Assembly: GCA_947624925.1 (NCBI GenBank)
Contig: CANQMG010000003.1
Coordinates: forward strand, 1-40,839
Source of the DNA: an uncultured Clostridia bacterium
GTDB taxonomy: Bacteria; Bacillota; Clostridia; TANB77; CAG-508
DNA: 40,839 nucleotides
Reading direction: 5' to 3'
The translations under genes were made by a program, and so were the position numbers. The stretch's first letter is position 1. Every line of letters starts with the position of its first letter. Positions 10,531 through 22,300 of the stretch are shown piece after piece. Below the pieces are notes generated by a model. That model had not been told where the DNA came from, did no database searches, and saw only the letters and a list, made by a program, of their open reading frames with translations.

Positions 10531-11082
10531 ATGTGGATTGCATTAATAGTTATAGCTGTAATTGTTATAATTTTAATTGCTATTTATAATGGTTTAGTAT
10601 CTTCAAGATTAAAAGTAAAAAATGCATGGAGTCAAATTGATGTACAATTACAAAGAAGATTTGATTTAATTCCAAATTTAGTAGATACTGTAAAAGGATA
10701 TATGAAACATGAAAATGAAACATTAACTAAGATAGCAGAATTAAGAACAGCATGGGCAGGAGCAAATACAGTTGCACAAAAAGCAGAATTAGATAATCAA
10801 TTATCAAGCACATTAAAAACAATTATGGCAGTATCAGAAAATTATCCAGATTTAAAGGCAAATCAAAATTTTTCAGATCTACAAGAAGAACTAAGAAATA
10901 CGGAAAATAAAATATCTTATGCAAGACAATTTTATAATGATAGTGTAACAATGTATAATACAAAATTAGCAGTATTTCCAAATAATATAATAGCTTCAAT
11001 GTTTAGATTTCAAGAAGAAGAATTATTCAAAACAGATGATGATGAAGCTAGAAAAAACGTAAAAGTAGATTTTAATAACTAA
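10531..11082 (+). CDS. lemA: LemA family protein
   Basis: N-terminal TM, 'VKNAWSQIDVQLQRRFDLIPNLVDTVKGYMKHE', 'RQFYNDSVTMYNTKLAVFPNNIIA'. Confidence 0.93.
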   Translation: MWIALIVIAVIVIILIAIYNGLVSSRLKVKNAWSQIDVQLQRRFDLIPNLVDTVKGYMKHENETLTKIAELRTAWAGANTVAQKAELDNQLSSTLKTIMAVSENYPDLKANQNFSDLQEELRNTENKISYARQFYNDSVTMYNTKLAVFPNNIIASMFRFQEEELFKTDDDEARKNVKVDFNN

Positions 11083-11086
11083 TAAT

Positions 11087-11112
11087 TTGGGCGTACATGC
11101 GCCCAATTTTTA
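11087..11112 (+). terminator. Hairpin with U-tract between lemA and htpX
   Basis: TTGGGCGtacatgCGCCCAATTTTT. Confidence 0.7.
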
Positions 11113-11153
11113 GCTATATAATAATGTTTTAAGCAAATTAAAGGAGAAACTTT

Positions 11154-12050
11154 ATGTATGAAGATATAAAGAAAAATAAAATTAAATCAGGTTTTATTGT
11201 ATCAGGTTTTATATTAATGATAACAATAATAGTATATTATATATGTGCAGCATTTGACTTAGGTGCATTTTCAATTGTAATAGCATTAATAGTTTCAATA
11301 ATATCTGCATGGGCATCATATTATAACAGTGATAAAATAATATTATCAATAAGTAATGCACGACCTGCAACAAAAGAAGAATATCAAAAATTAGTTAATA
11401 TATTAGATGCATTAGTTGTAAGTGCAGGTATGACTGTAACACCAAGAATATATGTAGTTGAAGATAATCAGCCAAATGCATTTGCAACTGGAAGAGATCC
11501 AGAACATTCTGTAATATGTGTTACATCAGCACTATTAGAGAAATTAGATTACTATGAACTAGAAGGTGTTATTGCACATGAATTATCACATATATATAAT
11601 TATGATATTAGACTTTCTGCAGTAATAACAGTAATGGTAGGACTAATAGTTATGGTATCAGATATGTTTACAAGAAATATATTTTTTTCAAGAAGATCAA
11701 GTAGAGATGATGATAATAAATCAAATGGAATATTAATGATATTGGGATTGATATTTTTAATAATATCTCCAATATTTGCAAAATTACTACAATTATGTGT
11801 ATCACGTAGAAGAGAATTTTTAGCCGATGCTACGGCTATACAATTTACAAGGAATCCAGATGGATTAATATCTGCACTTGAAAAAATATCTAATGATCCA
11901 AATGAATTGCAAACAGCAAGTACATCAACAGCACATATGTATATAGAAGATCCATTTAGAAAAAATTTAAAAAGTGGTAAAAAAACGAGTATATTTTCAA
12001 CTCATCCTAGTACAGAAGATAGGATAGCAGCATTAAAAGCTTTAAGATAA
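11154..12050 (+). CDS. htpX: HtpX-type M48 zinc metalloprotease
   Basis: GVIAHELSHIYNYD (HExxH), polytopic TMs, 'SRRREFLADATAIQFTRNP', FSTHPSTEDRIAAL. Confidence 0.93.
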   Translation: MYEDIKKNKIKSGFIVSGFILMITIIVYYICAAFDLGAFSIVIALIVSIISAWASYYNSDKIILSISNARPATKEEYQKLVNILDALVVSAGMTVTPRIYVVEDNQPNAFATGRDPEHSVICVTSALLEKLDYYELEGVIAHELSHIYNYDIRLSAVITVMVGLIVMVSDMFTRNIFFSRRSSRDDDNKSNGILMILGLIFLIISPIFAKLLQLCVSRRREFLADATAIQFTRNPDGLISALEKISNDPNELQTASTSTAHMYIEDPFRKNLKSGKKTSIFSTHPSTEDRIAALKALR

Positions 12051-12084
12051 AAAAATAAAAAATAAAATAATATAAAAAATATAA

Positions 12085-12105
12085 AGGCAGGTCTAAGACC
12101 TGCCT
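12085..12105. terminator. GC-rich hairpin downstream of htpX (probable terminator, U-run better on the minus strand)
   Basis: AGGCAGGTCT a AGACCTGCCT perfect stem. Confidence 0.6.
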
Positions 12106-12201
12106 AAAATATTAAAAAAAATTAATCATATTTTTGTACAAGCAGGCATATAATTTACTAAAAGTATTTATTTTCTAAGGATATGGACGTGTTTCGAAAA
12201 T

Positions 12202-12230
12202 TTGACATATAATGTAATATATGGTAAAAT
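12202..12230 (+). promoter_or_regulatory. SigA-like promoter for the 3D/G5 protein
   Basis: TTGACA - 17 bp - TAAAAT, about 34 bp upstream of the start codon. Confidence 0.7.
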
Positions 12231-12263
12231 ACAAATGTCACTTTAAGGAGGGATAAAATATTT

Positions 12264-13256
12264 ATGGGGAATAATGAAAAGGCATCTTTTCAAATAATAA
12301 AAATTGCAATAATTTTATTTATTTTTTTAGCAATATTTAGCATTGGATTTAGGGTTTTTGGTACACAAATAAACAATGTAAAAATAATATTATCAGACAA
12401 TTATGAAATGAATGTATTAACTTCTAAAAATAAAGTTTCAGAAATATTAAAAGAAAACCATATAATATTAATGCCAGATGAAAAAGTGTATCCTGGAGAA
12501 GATGAGAATATATTAGAAAATAATAAAATAGTAATATCTAAAAATAATAAAACAATAACACAAATTGCAGATGAAAGTGAAGAAGTAACATTAGATGAAA
12601 TAATGAATAACTACACACCAATAATAGAAAAAATAGTTGAAAAAGAAGAAGAAATACCTTTTGAAACAATAACTAAAAAATCAAGCACTACAGAAACACA
12701 AAGAGGAAATGAAGTTATTCAAGAGGGAAAAAATGGAATAAAGAAAACAACATACAAAATAAAGTATCAGAATGATGAAGAAATAGAAAGAACAATATTA
12801 AAGGAAGAAATTATAAAAAAACCAGTGAATAAAATTGTTCAAGTAGTATCTGTAGTTTCATCAAGAAGTGGAAATAGAACAAATATAGATGTTTCTAAAG
12901 CATCTGGTTCAATTGCTAAAAAAGTAGAAAATATTACTCCTATAGTAAAAACATTAAATACATCTGCTTATACTGCATCAACTTGTGGAAAAAGCCCAAC
13001 AAGCAAAGGCTATGGAGTCACAGCATCAGGAACAAAAGCGACAGCTTGGTATACAGTAGCAGCAGGAAAAGGATATCCTATAGGAACAGTAATATATATA
13101 CCATATTTTAAAAATAAGCCAAATGGAGGATGGTTTGTAGTACAAGATAGAGGTGGAGCAATAAGCAATAATAAATTAGATGTGTATATGAACACATATA
13201 ATGAATGTATTCAATTTGGTAGAAAAAACCTAGAATGTTATATTTATATGAAATAA
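12264..13256 (+). CDS. YabE-like protein: DUF348 + G5 + C-terminal 3D domain
   Basis: 'NVKIILSDNYEMNVLTSKNKVSEILKENHI' (DUF348), 'EIPFETITKKSSTTETQRGNEVIQEGKNGIKKTTYKIKYQNDEEIERTIL' (G5), 'TASGTKATAWYTVAAGKGYPIGTVIYIPYF...VQDRGGAISNNKLDVYM' (3D). Confidence 0.88.
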   Translation: MGNNEKASFQIIKIAIILFIFLAIFSIGFRVFGTQINNVKIILSDNYEMNVLTSKNKVSEILKENHIILMPDEKVYPGEDENILENNKIVISKNNKTITQIADESEEVTLDEIMNNYTPIIEKIVEKEEEIPFETITKKSSTTETQRGNEVIQEGKNGIKKTTYKIKYQNDEEIERTILKEEIIKKPVNKIVQVVSVVSSRSGNRTNIDVSKASGSIAKKVENITPIVKTLNTSAYTASTCGKSPTSKGYGVTASGTKATAWYTVAAGKGYPIGTVIYIPYFKNKPNGGWFVVQDRGGAISNNKLDVYMNTYNECIQFGRKNLECYIYMK

Positions 13257-13261
13257 AAAAG

Positions 13262-13289
13262 AAAACCGATAACTGATGTTATCGGTTTT
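13262..13289. terminator. Bidirectional terminator between convergent genes
   Basis: AAAACCGATAAC tgat GTTATCGGTTTT, 12-bp perfect stem. Confidence 0.85.
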
Positions 13290-13309
13290 ACATTAATTTT
13301 ATTTTAACC

Positions 13310-13657
13310 TTATATAGTTGCTAAATAGTCTAAATATGTATTTAAAAATTTTTCCAAATCATTTTGTTCTACTTCGCCCACTTTAAATTTTATTTCTTCT
13401 TCAGAAATTTCAATAAAGTCATCACATTTTACAATACTATCTTTGTTTAAATTATTCTTATTATTTTTTCTTAACATTTTATTATATGGATATTTAATTT
13501 GTTCCTGATTTGATGTTAATAAAAAACCAAAATAACTATCAATATCTATTGCCTGTCCATCATCTATTATTACTAAAAAATGATTTGCTCCTTCTTTTCC
13601 ACTTTTATAGAAATATTTAGATACAAAAACTATATCTCCAATATTAAAATTTTTCAT
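13310..13657 (-). CDS. PemK/MazF-like toxin of a type II toxin-antitoxin system
   Basis: 'GDIVFVSKYFYKSGKEGANHFLVIIDDGQAIDIDSYFGFLLTSN...DSIVKCDDFIEI' resembles the MazF/PemK-like fold; directly follows a small antitoxin-like ORF. Confidence 0.65.
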   Translation of the reverse strand: MKNFNIGDIVFVSKYFYKSGKEGANHFLVIIDDGQAIDIDSYFGFLLTSNQEQIKYPYNKMLRKNNKNNLNKDSIVKCDDFIEISEEEIKFKVGEVEQNDLEKFLNTYLDYLATI

Positions 13658-13658
13658 T

Positions 13659-13829
13659 TTAATTTGCTCCTTTTATTTTAGAAGTATAATAAATGACTTC
13701 TTTTTCTGATAAAGCATACTCTTTTGATTCTTTTGTATCACAAAAATCAGAATATTTTTTTATTAATCCTTTTTGTTGAGCTTTTTTAACCAATTCTGTT
13801 GCTCTTTTTTTATAATCTGAATCCACCAT
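13659..13829 (-). CDS. Putative small antitoxin (56 aa), not in supplied ORF track
   Basis: Minus-strand translation MVDSDYKKRATELVKKAQQKGLIKKYSDFCDTKESKEYALSEKEVIYYTSKIKGAN*; strong RBS (aggaggtataagaaATG); stop codon 1 nt from the toxin start. Confidence 0.65.
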   Translation of the reverse strand: MVDSDYKKRATELVKKAQQKGLIKKYSDFCDTKESKEYALSEKEVIYYTSKIKGAN

Positions 13830-14003
13830 TTCTTATACCTCCTATATATATTATTTCAACTTTCATAATATTAATACTATAATATGAAAAGCAAATAAAA
13901 ATGATTTAATTATTAAATTTATTATAGCATAAATTTAACATAATATCAATTTTTATTTATAATTAATATATATTATTCTAAATCGTTCTGTCAAGAAAAA
14001 TCG

Positions 14004-14021
14004 TTCGACATTTTTGTCGAA
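14004..14021. promoter_or_regulatory. Inverted pair of Spo0A-box-like sites
   Basis: TTCGACA tttt TGTCGAA (0A box consensus TGNCGAA); further copy TGTCGAA at 14072-14078. Confidence 0.5.
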
Positions 14022-14164
14022 TTATGGTGGATTCAAATTTTAATTAATGTTATAAAAATTATTTTTTTTCTTGTCGAAAAATGTATTATTATAAAATAAA
14101 TAATTATCGTTTTCAAATTTCCGTAGGAGAAGCAAGTTTACATATAACTTTTTGTTTAAAATCC

Positions 14165-14193
14165 TTGAAAATATTGAAAAAAAGATATATAAT
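14165..14193 (+). promoter_or_regulatory. SigA-like promoter for exodeoxyribonuclease III gene
   Basis: TTGAAA - 17 bp - TATAAT. Confidence 0.6.
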
Positions 14194-14231
14194 ATTGTTG
14201 TTAAAATTCAAAAGTGTAAACTGGAGGAATT

Positions 14232-14999
14232 ATGAAATTAATTTCGTGGAATGTAAATGGATTAAGGGCTGTGTTAAAAAAGGGATTTGAAGATTTTTTT
14301 TATAATGAAAATGCTGATATTTTTTGTATTCAAGAAACAAAAATGCAAGAAGGACAAGCTCAAATAGAATTTAAAGGATACAATATATATTGGAATAGCG
14401 CAGAAAAAAAGGGATATTCAGGAACAGCAATATTTACAAAAATAAAACCAAAAAATGTATTTTATGGAATTAATAAAGAAGAACATGATAAAGAAGGAAG
14501 AGTTATAACATTAGAATTTGATAAATTTTATTTAGTAAATTGTTATACTCCAAATTCAAAAAGAGAATTAGAAAGATTAGACTATAGGATGATATGGGAA
14601 GATGACTTTAGAAATTATCTAATAAATTTAGATAAGAAAAAAGCTGTTATCTTATGTGGAGATTTAAATGTTGCACATAAAGAAATTGATTTAAAAAATC
14701 CAAAATCAAATAGAAGAAATGCAGGATTTACAGATGAGGAACGAAATAAAATGACATCACTTTTAGAAAGCAACTTTATAGATACATTTAGATATAAATA
14801 TCCTAATAAAGAAAACTGTTACACATGGTGGTCTTATATGGCAAATTCAAGAGCCAAAAATATTGGTTGGAGAATAGACTACTTCATAGTATCAGATAAA
14901 ATTAAAAATAAAATAAAAGATGCAATAATATATGATTCAATAATGGGAAGTGATCACTGCCCAATAGGACTAGAATTGGAGGTTAAAAATGAAAAATAA
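14232..14999 (+). CDS. exoA: Exodeoxyribonuclease III (Xth/ExoA)
   Basis: MKLISWNVNGLRAV, IFCIQETKMQEGQ, CGDLNVAHKEIDL, WRIDYFIVSD, GSDHCPIGLEL. Confidence 0.95.
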   Translation: MKLISWNVNGLRAVLKKGFEDFFYNENADIFCIQETKMQEGQAQIEFKGYNIYWNSAEKKGYSGTAIFTKIKPKNVFYGINKEEHDKEGRVITLEFDKFYLVNCYTPNSKRELERLDYRMIWEDDFRNYLINLDKKKAVILCGDLNVAHKEIDLKNPKSNRRNAGFTDEERNKMTSLLESNFIDTFRYKYPNKENCYTWWSYMANSRAKNIGWRIDYFIVSDKIKNKIKDAIIYDSIMGSDHCPIGLELEVKNEK

Positions 15000-16134
15000 A
15001 AATAACATATGGTGGAAATGGATATATTGGTTTTTATTTGCAGTAGCAGTTATAGCAGTTTATAAAACGATGGATAATTTTAATGAAATAATAGTTTTTT
15101 TTAAAAACTTATTTGGAATATTAATGCCATTTATTATAGGCGCACTATTAGCATATTTACTATATGTACCATGTAAAAAAGTAGAGAGTGCTGTAAAAAA
15201 ATCAAAATTTAAATTTGTAAGAAAGAGAGCGAGAGGTATTTCAATTTTAATTGTATATGTAATACTATTTCTAATATTAATAATAGCTATAAACTTTATA
15301 TTACCACCAATTGCAAAAAGTTTAATAGATTTATACAATAATTTACCATCATATTATGATGGAGCTGTAAAGAAAATAGATGAAATACCAGAAGATTCAA
15401 TATTAAATAAAATAAATATAAAGCAAATTGCAGAAAATTTAAAGCAAATTGATTTAGGCAAGTACATTAATATAGAAACATTAGGCTCATATGCTAAGGG
15501 AATAATAAATATCGCAAATGCAATATTAGATATTTTTGTAACTTTAATAATATCAATATATACATTATTAGAAAGAAAACAAATTTTAGAATTTTTTAAA
15601 AAAGTTCTTATGGCAATCCTAAAGAATGATACATATGTAAGCATTGGAAAATATTTAAAAAGAACAAATGAAATATTTTTTAAATTCTTATCAGGACAAA
15701 TATTAGATTCAATAATAATTTGGATATTAATATCAATTGCAATGTTAATTATGAAAGTAAGATATGGAGTATTGCTTGCATTTATGATTGGATTATTCAA
15801 TTTAATTCCTTTCTTAGGGGCAATTATTGCAGTAACAGCAGCAATAATAATAACTGTAATTACTGGTGGAATTTCTCAAGCAATATGTGTTGCAATTGTA
15901 GTGATAATATTACAGCAAATAGATGCAAATATTATAAATCCTAAAATAATAGGAACATCACTACAAATTAGTCCAATACTTGTAATATTATCTGTAAGTT
16001 TGATAGGATCATATTTTGGAATATTGGGAATGTTCCTAGCTGTTCCAATTGTTACAGTATTCAAATTAATATTAATGGATTATATCGATTTTAAAAATGA
16101 AAAGAATTTACATAATAAAAATATAAGCAACTAA
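14989..16134 (+). CDS. AI-2E family transporter (permease-like)
   Basis: Polytopic; 'FNLIPFLGAIIAVTAAIII', 'QQIDANIINPKIIGTSLQISPILVILSVSLIGSYFGILGMFLAVPIVTVFK'. Confidence 0.92.
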   Translation: MKNKNNIWWKWIYWFLFAVAVIAVYKTMDNFNEIIVFFKNLFGILMPFIIGALLAYLLYVPCKKVESAVKKSKFKFVRKRARGISILIVYVILFLILIIAINFILPPIAKSLIDLYNNLPSYYDGAVKKIDEIPEDSILNKINIKQIAENLKQIDLGKYINIETLGSYAKGIINIANAILDIFVTLIISIYTLLERKQILEFFKKVLMAILKNDTYVSIGKYLKRTNEIFFKFLSGQILDSIIIWILISIAMLIMKVRYGVLLAFMIGLFNLIPFLGAIIAVTAAIIITVITGGISQAICVAIVVIILQQIDANIINPKIIGTSLQISPILVILSVSLIGSYFGILGMFLAVPIVTVFKLILMDYIDFKNEKNLHNKNISN

Positions 16135-16260
16135 AATGAACTATAAAAAAATTTGTAATATAAATTTAATATATGATTAAAATAAATCATAAAATGCATA
16201 ATCCGTAAAAGAAGATATTATAAAAAAATGTCATAAAATTATTTGGTAAAATTTTCAGTA

Positions 16261-16288
16261 TTGTGTTTTGAAAAAATGGTATTATAAT
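16261..16288 (+). promoter_or_regulatory. SigA-like promoter for the giant surface protein
   Basis: TTGTGT - 16 bp - TATAAT, ~64 bp upstream of the start codon. Confidence 0.5.
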
Positions 16289-16351
16289 ATAAATTAGGAT
16301 AAAATGTATTAAAATGCAAAATAATAATGTTTTTAGTAAGGAGTTAAAACT

Positions 16352-19300
16352 ATGAAAAACAAAGACACTAAAAAAATTAATTTATTATTAAAAAAGGGAA
16401 AAGTAGCAATACCAATTGTATTAATTGCAATAGTAATGTTGCTTAGTTTCTTACTGTATAATGTAGGAAATAATAAGAATAATTTAATAAGTAAGGTAGA
16501 AGAAAACCAAGAGGCATTAAATTCAACTGAATATATATATAGAAAAAATTTAAAGGGATATATTACTAATAACAATATAACTATTTATCCTGATAGAACT
16601 CCTGGTATTATGGAATATAATGTAAGATATGTAGAATTGCAAAAAAAGAATGCTAAAGGGGAGTATGAAACATATTCAAATGCTGAGAATGGTAAGTATC
16701 AATATCTACATGGAGATGTAAATAATGATGGAGAAATAAATAAATATGATGCAGGATTAATATGGGGATATTTAGCTGGTCAAGCTAATCTTACTGAAGT
16801 TCAAAAGTTAGCAGCAGATATAAATGGAGATGGAATATTAAATAATATAGATTATCAAATTATATTATATACTACAGAGTCTAGAGAATATATTATAGGT
16901 AACCCTTCTACTAATGGAGATAATGACAAAATTAATGATAATTTTGATAATTATAATGAAATGAAATTTTTAAAGTCTGATGATGCTAGATTAGTGTTAA
17001 GAGCTTATGGAGGAATGTCAGAAGATGGTGAAAAGAATCCTCAAGAAAACAAAGAAACATTAGTTATTAGAATGTTGGCAGATATTGATTTTGATTATAA
17101 ATTTACATATGAAGAAGTAATATTATATTTAAGAGCATCAGCTAACTTAGAAGAAGATCCGTTAAAAGATGAATTAAAGGAATTATGTAATAAATTAGGA
17201 ATTTCAACTGAATATAGTGAAGGAGATGTAAAAACAGCTAAAGAATTTATAGCAGAACAAATATCTGGTATAATCGAATTAAAGAAAAAAATAAATAATG
17301 CATTATATTATTCAGATACTAATAACCAAGTTATGAAACTAAATATGAATAAAAATTTATTACCAGAGATAGTTGAAGAAGGAGAATATAAACTAGTAAC
17401 AAGAAGATTAAAAAATGCTAATGATGGTGGTAACATTAAATTAAGAGATAAAAATGGTTCAAAAACGCAAGATTTTATTTTGAATCATTCAGAAAATGCA
17501 GAAGAATATGAATTTGTAATAGATAAAACTGCTCCAACTGTTACTGGTACATCTCAAAATCCAAATTCTGATAAATGGACTAACAAAAATGTAACCGTTA
17601 CATTAACTTTTGATGAGGACGTTAAAAAATCAGGAGATAATGAATATAGTAAAAGTCAAGATATTACAATTACTGACAATGGAACTGTTAATACAACATT
17701 TTATGATAAAGCTGGAAATAGTGTAAATGTTCCAACAACTGTTACAAATATAGATAGAACACCAGCTGTGATTTCTGCTAGACCAAGTACTATGGAAGAT
17801 AGTAAAAATTTATTTTTATTAATAACAGCAAATGATGATGGAATTACACAAGAACAGTACATTACAAGTGACTTAAATGGTAACGGAAAAGGAAATGTTA
17901 CTGTTTATAAAAATACTGATAATACAGCTATGACTCTTAGTTCATGTGACAATAATGGAAATAAGGATGCATCTGATAAGAATTATACTAGATGTGATAT
18001 AACAGAAAATGGAACGTATGAGGTTAAAGTTACAGATAAAGCAGGAAATGTAACTAGAACAAGTATTGTTATAGATAATATAGATAAAACATCACCTGTA
18101 TATTCTGTAGTATATAGTACAGTAGACCCAACAAATGGAACTGTAACTGCAACAATATATTTTAGTGAAGAGGTAAAAAAAGAAAACACTAATGAATTTA
18201 ATACAGTATTTAAAGAAGACTTTACTTCTAATGGTACATCAAATAAAAAATTTACAGATAAAGCAGGAAATGAAATAACAGTAAATTTAACAGTTAATAA
18301 TATAGACAAAACTGAACCTAATTTAACAGTTACAAAAAAGATTGAAGGTAGCACAGAATGGACATCTGAAAATGCAACATTAAATATAGTAGCTACAGAT
18401 AGTGATATTGCATTTATAAAAGTAAATGGTGGAGTAATTTCTACTAATGAAACAGAAGTTAATGGTATAGATTACATCGTTACAGAAAATGGAGAATACA
18501 AAGTAGAAGTTATAGATAAAGCTGGAAATGTAAGTGCTAAAAAAGTTACAGTATCTAATATAGATAAAACACCAGCAGTTATATCTGTAAAGCCAAGTAC
18601 AACTAATAAAACAAAATCATTATATTTATTAATAACTGCAAATGATGATGGAATTACACAAGATCAGTATATTACAAGTGATTTAAATACTAGCGGAAAA
18701 GGAAATGTTAGTGTTTATAGAAATAGTGGTTCAAGTACTCTTACAGTTAACTCTTCAGATGGAAATGGTAATACCAGTGCATCTAAAAAGAATTATACAA
18801 AATGTGAAATAACGGAAAATGGAATATATGAAGTAAAGGTAACAGATAAAGCACAAAATATAACAAGAAAAACAATTTTAATAGACAATATTGATAAAAT
18901 TAATCCAACTGAAAAAGTTATATATAGTGAATATGGACCAACAAATAATAATGTAACAGCAACAGTATATTTTAGTGAACCAGTAAGTGTTAGTTTAGAT
19001 AATAAAAATAGTTATAGTAAACAGTACTTTACAACATATACATATGATTTTTCTGAAAATGGTACAAAAACATTAAATTATAAAGATGAAGCAGGAAATG
19101 AAAAGTCAGTAGAATTAAACGTTCAAAATATAGATAAAACAGCACCAAACGCACCTACTATTACAGGAAATCCTACAAATTGGACAAATGAAGATGCTAC
19201 ATTAAATATAACAGCATCAGATAATGATGGTGGATTAGGAATAGCAGAAATAAAAGTAAATGGTGCAATAGTATCAAATACTTCACCAGCTACATATGAG

Positions 19301-22300
19301 GTAGATAAAAATGGTGAATATGATGTAGAAATTGTAGACAAGGCTGGAAATGTTACATCACAAGCTGTTAATGTAACAAAAATAGATAAAGTTGAACCAA
19401 CTGTTCACGTAAATGTTCCAGATTTGAGAGCAAGTGTAGCAAAAACATTAACAGTTGATGCATATGATGGTTTATCAAAAGTAAAAAGTGTAACTGTAAA
19501 TGGAAATACACCTAACAAAGATAATGATAAATATACTGAAACAATAACAGAAAATGGAACATACAAAATTGCTGTAACAGATAATGCTGGTAATACAAAA
19601 ACTATAACTCAAACAGTAGAAAATATAGATCAATCTAAGCCAAATGTAACTATACAATCACCTGGAAGTAGATATATATTATCAAGTGAAAATGGAAAAG
19701 ATAGCAAAACATCAAAAATTACAGCAAAATTACATTCATATGATGAAAATGGAATATTAAAAACAATGTATATCTGGTGCCATGTAAAAGATGAAAAAGT
19801 TACATACCTTGGTAAAGATGGAAAAGAAAAAGATTTAACAGGAGTTACAAAAGGGGACGACGGAGCTTCAATTACTTCTGCAAATATATTAAAGGTACTA
19901 GATGCAGAAGGTGCAAGTGCTACTTGGCAAGAAGTAAATGAAATTACTCAAAACGAACTTGTGTTAGAGCAAGAATTTAAAGAAGCAGGATTATATGTTC
20001 TATTTGCTAAAACAAGAGATAAAGCAAATAACGAATATATTGCATATAAAGAATATGAAATTATAGATGAACCAATTACAAGTGTTACATATAAAGCAGG
20101 AACAGATGAAGAAACAACAGAAGATTTAAGTCAATTTACAGATAATAAGATAACAGAGCCTATGACAATAGAGTTAAAATATGATACTGCTGTAAAATCA
20201 AAAGAAGTAAGCTTTGACCATATAACATATTATGACCCAAATAAATTTGTAATAAGAAAAAATGGAACATTAGTGATAACTGTAAAAGACTGTAATGATA
20301 ATACATATGTAAAAACAGTAGATATTACTAAAATTGATGAAAATAGACCAATAGTTACAATTGAAGAAACAGGAAGAGAAGGAACAACTATTTCTTACAG
20401 ATTACATTGGAACAAAGAAGATATGAACTTTACAACTAATAATGTAATAGTTAAAAATGCAGAAAAATGTAATGGCGATGATGGATTTAAATTTGATGAT
20501 ACTGTTCAAAATGCTGAAGGTGAACCTGATGGAAAAACTGCTACATTAAAAGTTGACTATAAAAATAAAATAAAAAATAATGAGACAAAAGATGTAGAAA
20601 TATATATAAAAGCAGAAGATGCCTTAGATAATGATAGCTATTTAGCATATTATAGTTCAAGAGTAGATAGAAAAGTTCCAGAATTAAAAGAAATAAAGGT
20701 TTATGTTGATCCAAAAGTTGTTACTGTAAATTCAGATATAAGCAGAACAAAGAAAGATTACAACTCAGAAGAAACAATAACTATAGAGGCAATATTTGAT
20801 GAAGATGTTCAATTAACTGAAGATGGAAAATATCCAACATTAAATATATCTTTTGGTGATAATGAATCATTAGAAAAAGTACAAGACGGAGAAGTTCTAG
20901 GAAATGTAATAAAATATACTTATCAGATAAAATCTGGTGATAATGGAAAAATAAGCATAGACGAATTTTCAGGAAAAGTTAAAGATGATCAAGGAAACAT
21001 ATTAAACATACAAAATTATGGAAATATGAATGTAAATACAATAATTGCAGATACAATACTTCCATATGTTACAAAAGTAGATATAACAACAACTGATAAG
21101 AAAACAAACTTAAAAAATGATGATGAAATAACATTTGTAGTAAACTTTAATGAAAGTATCTATAAGAGAAATGAAAATAATGTAGAAAAAATAACTACTG
21201 TTCCTAATTTTAAATTTAAGTTAGGTGAGACAGAAAGAACGCTAAGTAATGGACAATTAAGTGAAGATGGAAAAAAAGTAACATACACATATAAAATAAA
21301 TAATGACAATGGAAAACTTTCATTAATGAGAGATACAGATAAAGCAAAAAATTCATTTGGAAGTTATGGAGATAGTATTGTTTCAGATATTGCAGGAAAT
21401 AAATTTACAGTTGAAAATAATGAAATAAATAAATATGGAATAACTTTAAATGGCGAAGATGTAACAGATAATGGAGATATTGATATTGAATCAGATTCAA
21501 CACCTGTAGCTATTGAAGATATAACAATGACAAATGCAAATGGACATGATGAATATCAAACTGGAGACAGAATAGATATAAAAGTTAACTTCACAGAGGA
21601 ATTATATACATCAGATGGAAAATTATTAACAGATGCTATAAATGAAGATGTAAATAAAAGAGCTTTAAATGGTGATATTAAATATGATGTAATAGATCCT
21701 GAAACAGGAAGTCTACTTGGATATATAATAGATCATGTTGATAGTGAAACTCGTAGAGAGATAAAAGACGAAGTAATATATAAATATCTACCTGACTTAA
21801 TATTAGATATAGATGGAAGAGATATTAAAGATGACCTTGAATTTGAAGATATAGAAAATATTGACGGAAAAACAGTTATAAGCTATTCATATGTAATAAA
21901 ATATGAAGATTATGGTGGAATAGAAGTTGAATCTTATGGAAATAAAGATATATATGATAAAGCTGGAAACAAAACTAATATAAATTATTCAGGAACAGAC
22001 TTTAATTATTATGAAAAAGATAAAGCAATATTTAATACTGGCTCAGTAAAAGTAAATAGAGTTAAAGCACCTTTTGTAAAATACATTGTAAAAGTACAAA
22101 ATGAAAGTGGAGAATGGATTGTAAAAGAAGGTGGAAATTACAAAAAAGGTGATAAAATTCAAATAGTTGCAGGATTTGATGGCTATTTAAGCAGTAATGG
22201 TGAAAAACCAAATGAAAAAAACAATTTAGAAGAATCATATAAAAACCATAATGCAAACTTATATTCACTTAAGATAACAGATGAAGAAGGAAACGAGCTT

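Noticed and set aside
14081-14290. 69-aa plus-strand ORF upstream of exoA
   Set aside because: No RBS, overlaps the exoA start and promoter region, composition of translated noncoding AT-rich DNA.
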